This document shows positions 61,201 through 64,000 of a stretch of 64,000 nucleotides of DNA, one piece after another. A model generated the notes under the pieces. That model saw only the letters and a program-made list of their open reading frames with translations. It was not told the DNA's origin and searched no databases. The number at the start of each line of letters is the position of its first letter. Position 1 is the stretch's first letter. The translations under genes were made by a program, and so were the position numbers. The DNA is from Dicaeum eximium (Eukaryota > Chordata > Aves > Passeriformes > Dicaeidae), in NCBI GenBank assembly GCA_013396995.1, contig VWZP01009174.1, positions 187,631-251,630 on the forward strand, given 5' to 3'.

Positions 61201-64000
61201 AGAATGAGTCTGATTAAGTTGCATGTAAGGGAATTCCTCTGTGAATATCCTTTGTGTTACCTTCACACCTGCTGAGCTATGAGAAATGCAACAGCTCCTT
61301 TCATCGCTCCAGTTAAACTGTGTCACCAAGGTGACATCATTGCTACCACAGACACTAACTTGTGGCTCTGAAGCCCATCTTTCAAAGTCTTTGACATCTT
61401 TCTAATTCTTTGACATTTTTCTTCCTGGACACCTAGAGCTGATTTTGGTAATTAACTTGCCAGATTTGGTTTGCAGGTTTATGACACGTTTATATAGCTT
61501 CTCCAGGAACAATTACATCAGCTAATCATTGTTAGGCATTTATTTTTCAGAGTTGCCACTGCCGTGAAAAGTGCAGGTCTGAGTCCTAGATGAACTTCTG
61601 CAATATATCTGAGATCTGAGTCTCAAAGACAGGATATGCAAAGATTTGGCTTTTTCTCAAATCCCCAAAGAACCCCACTGATTGCTCTAGTGAAGAATGG
61701 GTTTTCAACTTTTTGAGTAAGCAAAAGAAAAAAAGAAATCATTAAGTGACACTTACGAGCACAAATCGTCAACAGCATGTTGTTCCTGGCTCTCAAGACA
61801 TCTTTGTTCATTGTTGCCATTGAAACTGTAAGAATAGGAAAAGACTGTGTAAGAATGAGGAGAGAGTTGAAGAGCAAAGTGGGGGATGGGGAAATCCATT
61901 ACGTACTTTGTAAACTTCAAATGTTAGTACGAATTTTCTTTCTTAATTCTGGCATTTCTTGCTTCATGGCTTTTTTGTTTACATATGCATAAATAGCAAT
62001 TATGAGAGAGTAATCATTATGACTTTTTATCATCACAAAGAATTCATTTCCACAAATTACAAATCTTAGATCACATCAGAAACGGGGACTTGCTTTGTTA
62101 CACAGTAAATAAATGAAAGTATCAGATGAGTTTAACAAGGTGAACTGTAGCAGGAAAAAATGGGAAAAAAATCAATAAATTATTTTCCTGTGGAAATGCT
62201 CATTTGCCAGTTTAGGAGTCTGTCTTTACATCTTTATTTTTATAAACCATGGTTAAAAATATTATCTTTGCTAACTGGAGTTGTGGCGAGCACATATATG
62301 ATAATACACATGATAATGCACATATCTAACATCTATAAAAATGATATTAAAAAGTCATATTTTCCAGCTCATGTTTTGACTTGTGTTTGGGGAACAGGAT
62401 ATTGGCAGTGTCTATAATAAAAACTGAACCATACTTTTGTTCGGCCCTACAAAATATTATAAAATAATCAAATAAATTATTTTAAATAAATCTCTATTAA
62501 AGTGCAATAGCCTGTGCTACTAATTGTCAGATTGAAATAATTTTATGCATTTTATTGCAGATGTTCCTCTGAGAAGTGAATTGTTCTTTGCCTCAGTTCA
62601 TGAGGCAGGCAATGGGAATATTTATTAATTTTGTTTAATCAGAATTAGTCATTAGTGAGCAGGAAGAAGTGTATTATTTTATACACTGTCTTATAGGATT
62701 TGTGAATACTCATTTCTCAGTATGTAGACAGGTTTCCAGGACTTGGAAATTTTTTTTTGTTATACACTTCAGTGATTTACAGAAGTAGAAGAAAAGGAAA
62801 AATGCTGTATGAATTTTTCTTTGCTTTTGGGACCTAGACATTCTATGTATATTGATTTCCTTCACTGCAGATACTTTTTTAACCTAATTTAGCAAAACTC
62901 TTCTACTTTCATCACACAGCATGTCATTGGAAATGACAATGGGAGCTACACTTACTTGCTGGGCTTCCTGTAACCCTTACACCAAGATGTGCAATAATAT
63001 ATGGAACACCCTAATTTTGGGTGCAAAACAAATCCTTGTTTTCAGACCTGGTACCCAACTTCTATGGTTTGATTTTTTTTTTCCCCCTCTCCATTGTACT
63101 GTAAATTTCTTTTTGTTTCCTGGCAAACACAAAAAAAATTACAGAAAAACCCAACTAAACAACAAGACAGGTGAAAATTATGATCAACTTGCATACTGAA
63201 TTTTTCTGGTAGGGTTTTTCTTCCTAGCTCCCTATGTCTGAGAAATTGTGAGCATTTTGTGCATAGCCATGCTTTTGTTCATGGAAAATATTACTTTATT
63301 TTCAATTATACTGTATTCAGGATCTTAATAAGCATACTCTACTATGGATAGTAACAGAAAGATTCATATACATAGTCTATAATTTAAAATTAATCTTTTA
63401 GAAACAGATAATTGCCTTTGATTGGCCATTCTTTGAAGAGTGCTTTCTCCTATACACTTTCATTTTGCTGACAGTGTCAGATGCCAGTTTCTGTACCTAA
63501 AGCTTTTAAATTGATTCTGAGCTTTGCTTGACTGTACTGAAAACCAGTACACTCTAGGGTTTTTTCCCACACAAGATTGCCTACTAAAAGTTTACCTAAA
63601 CTCAAACTTAGCTCCCCATTCAGTTATTCTGAATATTCAGTTTGAGTGTTGAAGTGTGAAGTTATGAACACAAATGACTGCATTAAATCACGTTTTCCAT
63701 TTTCAACTGAAAACCTTATAAGCTTTTTCGTGGTGAAACTTCTATCACTTGTTTATGGAAAATGAAACATGAAAATAAGAGAACTACAAGATGTAGAGTA
63801 TCAGTGTATTCTGAGGCCCTTGAGCAGAGTATGCTAATATTTAATAAATGGCTAGACCATGCTGATATTGATCTAGTCCTGCCATAAAGCTGATTTAGCA
63901 GTTTCAGTGCTTATCTGGGTGCTTTCCTGGAGTCTATCTTCTTCTACAAAGATATTATTTTTGTTTAGAGGTAAAGTTAGGGTCTGGATGCAAAGTTTTA
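58246..64000. other. About 5.8 kb without a recognised gene
   Basis: AT-rich. A 15-bp palindrome lies at 59839-59853. No exon, RNA gene or repeat family recognised up to the window end. Confidence 0.55.

Noticed and set aside
61081..61330. Host exon after a T-rich stretch ending in CAG
   Set aside because: The only signs are a polypyrimidine-AG and a short ORF; no coding bias, no recognised protein and no donor evidence.

Overview
This window is a stretch of bird nuclear DNA, most likely from a songbird. I see no intact host protein-coding exon. The evidence for a bird is the repeat content. There are about ten CR1 LINE fragments, several keeping the avian CR1 3' end built on ATTCTATG-like octamers. 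There are also LTRs and internal pieces of avian endogenous retroviruses (ERVs). Several have tRNA-Lys-like primer binding sites, and two keep beta-retrovirus-like gag and dUTPase-like segments. The species call is inference; bird is firm.

Layout. 1-303 is the 3' part of an LTR plus primer site. 1979-2392 is an LTR lying directly before a deleted CR1 (2400-4132). 5.8-8.1 kb holds minus-strand CR1 scraps and an ERV 5' fragment (LTR end plus primer site). 8.58-17.48 kb is the richest region: two degenerate ERVs meet tail to tail near 13.49 kb. The plus-strand one runs from LTR end through primer site, gag, dUTPase/protease and reverse transcriptase, and is cut inside RNase H. The minus-strand one runs from its LTR at 17.48 kb leftward through gag to integrase. 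A 402-bp solo LTR with a 5-bp target duplication sits inside the minus-strand gag. The minus-strand integrase part carries many stops with no frameshift, in the pattern of G-to-A editing. 22.8-23.8 kb is one LTR inserted in another. 28.0-28.4, 29.1-29.9, 32.7-33.2, 33.9-34.5, 43.9-44.1 and 50.4-51.1 kb hold further LTRs or LTR pieces. CR1 pieces lie at 35.0, 37.4, 38.0, 39.7, 40.9, 48.7-49.5 and 57.2-58.2 kb, all on the plus strand. The rest is AT-rich unique-looking DNA with small simple repeats.

No gene here makes a working pathway. The window is a record of repeat insertion, deletion and possible DNA editing, probably in an intergenic region or a long intron. None of the retroviral or LINE reading frames is complete. 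Family assignments come from recognised motifs and comparison between copies inside the window, not from a database search.
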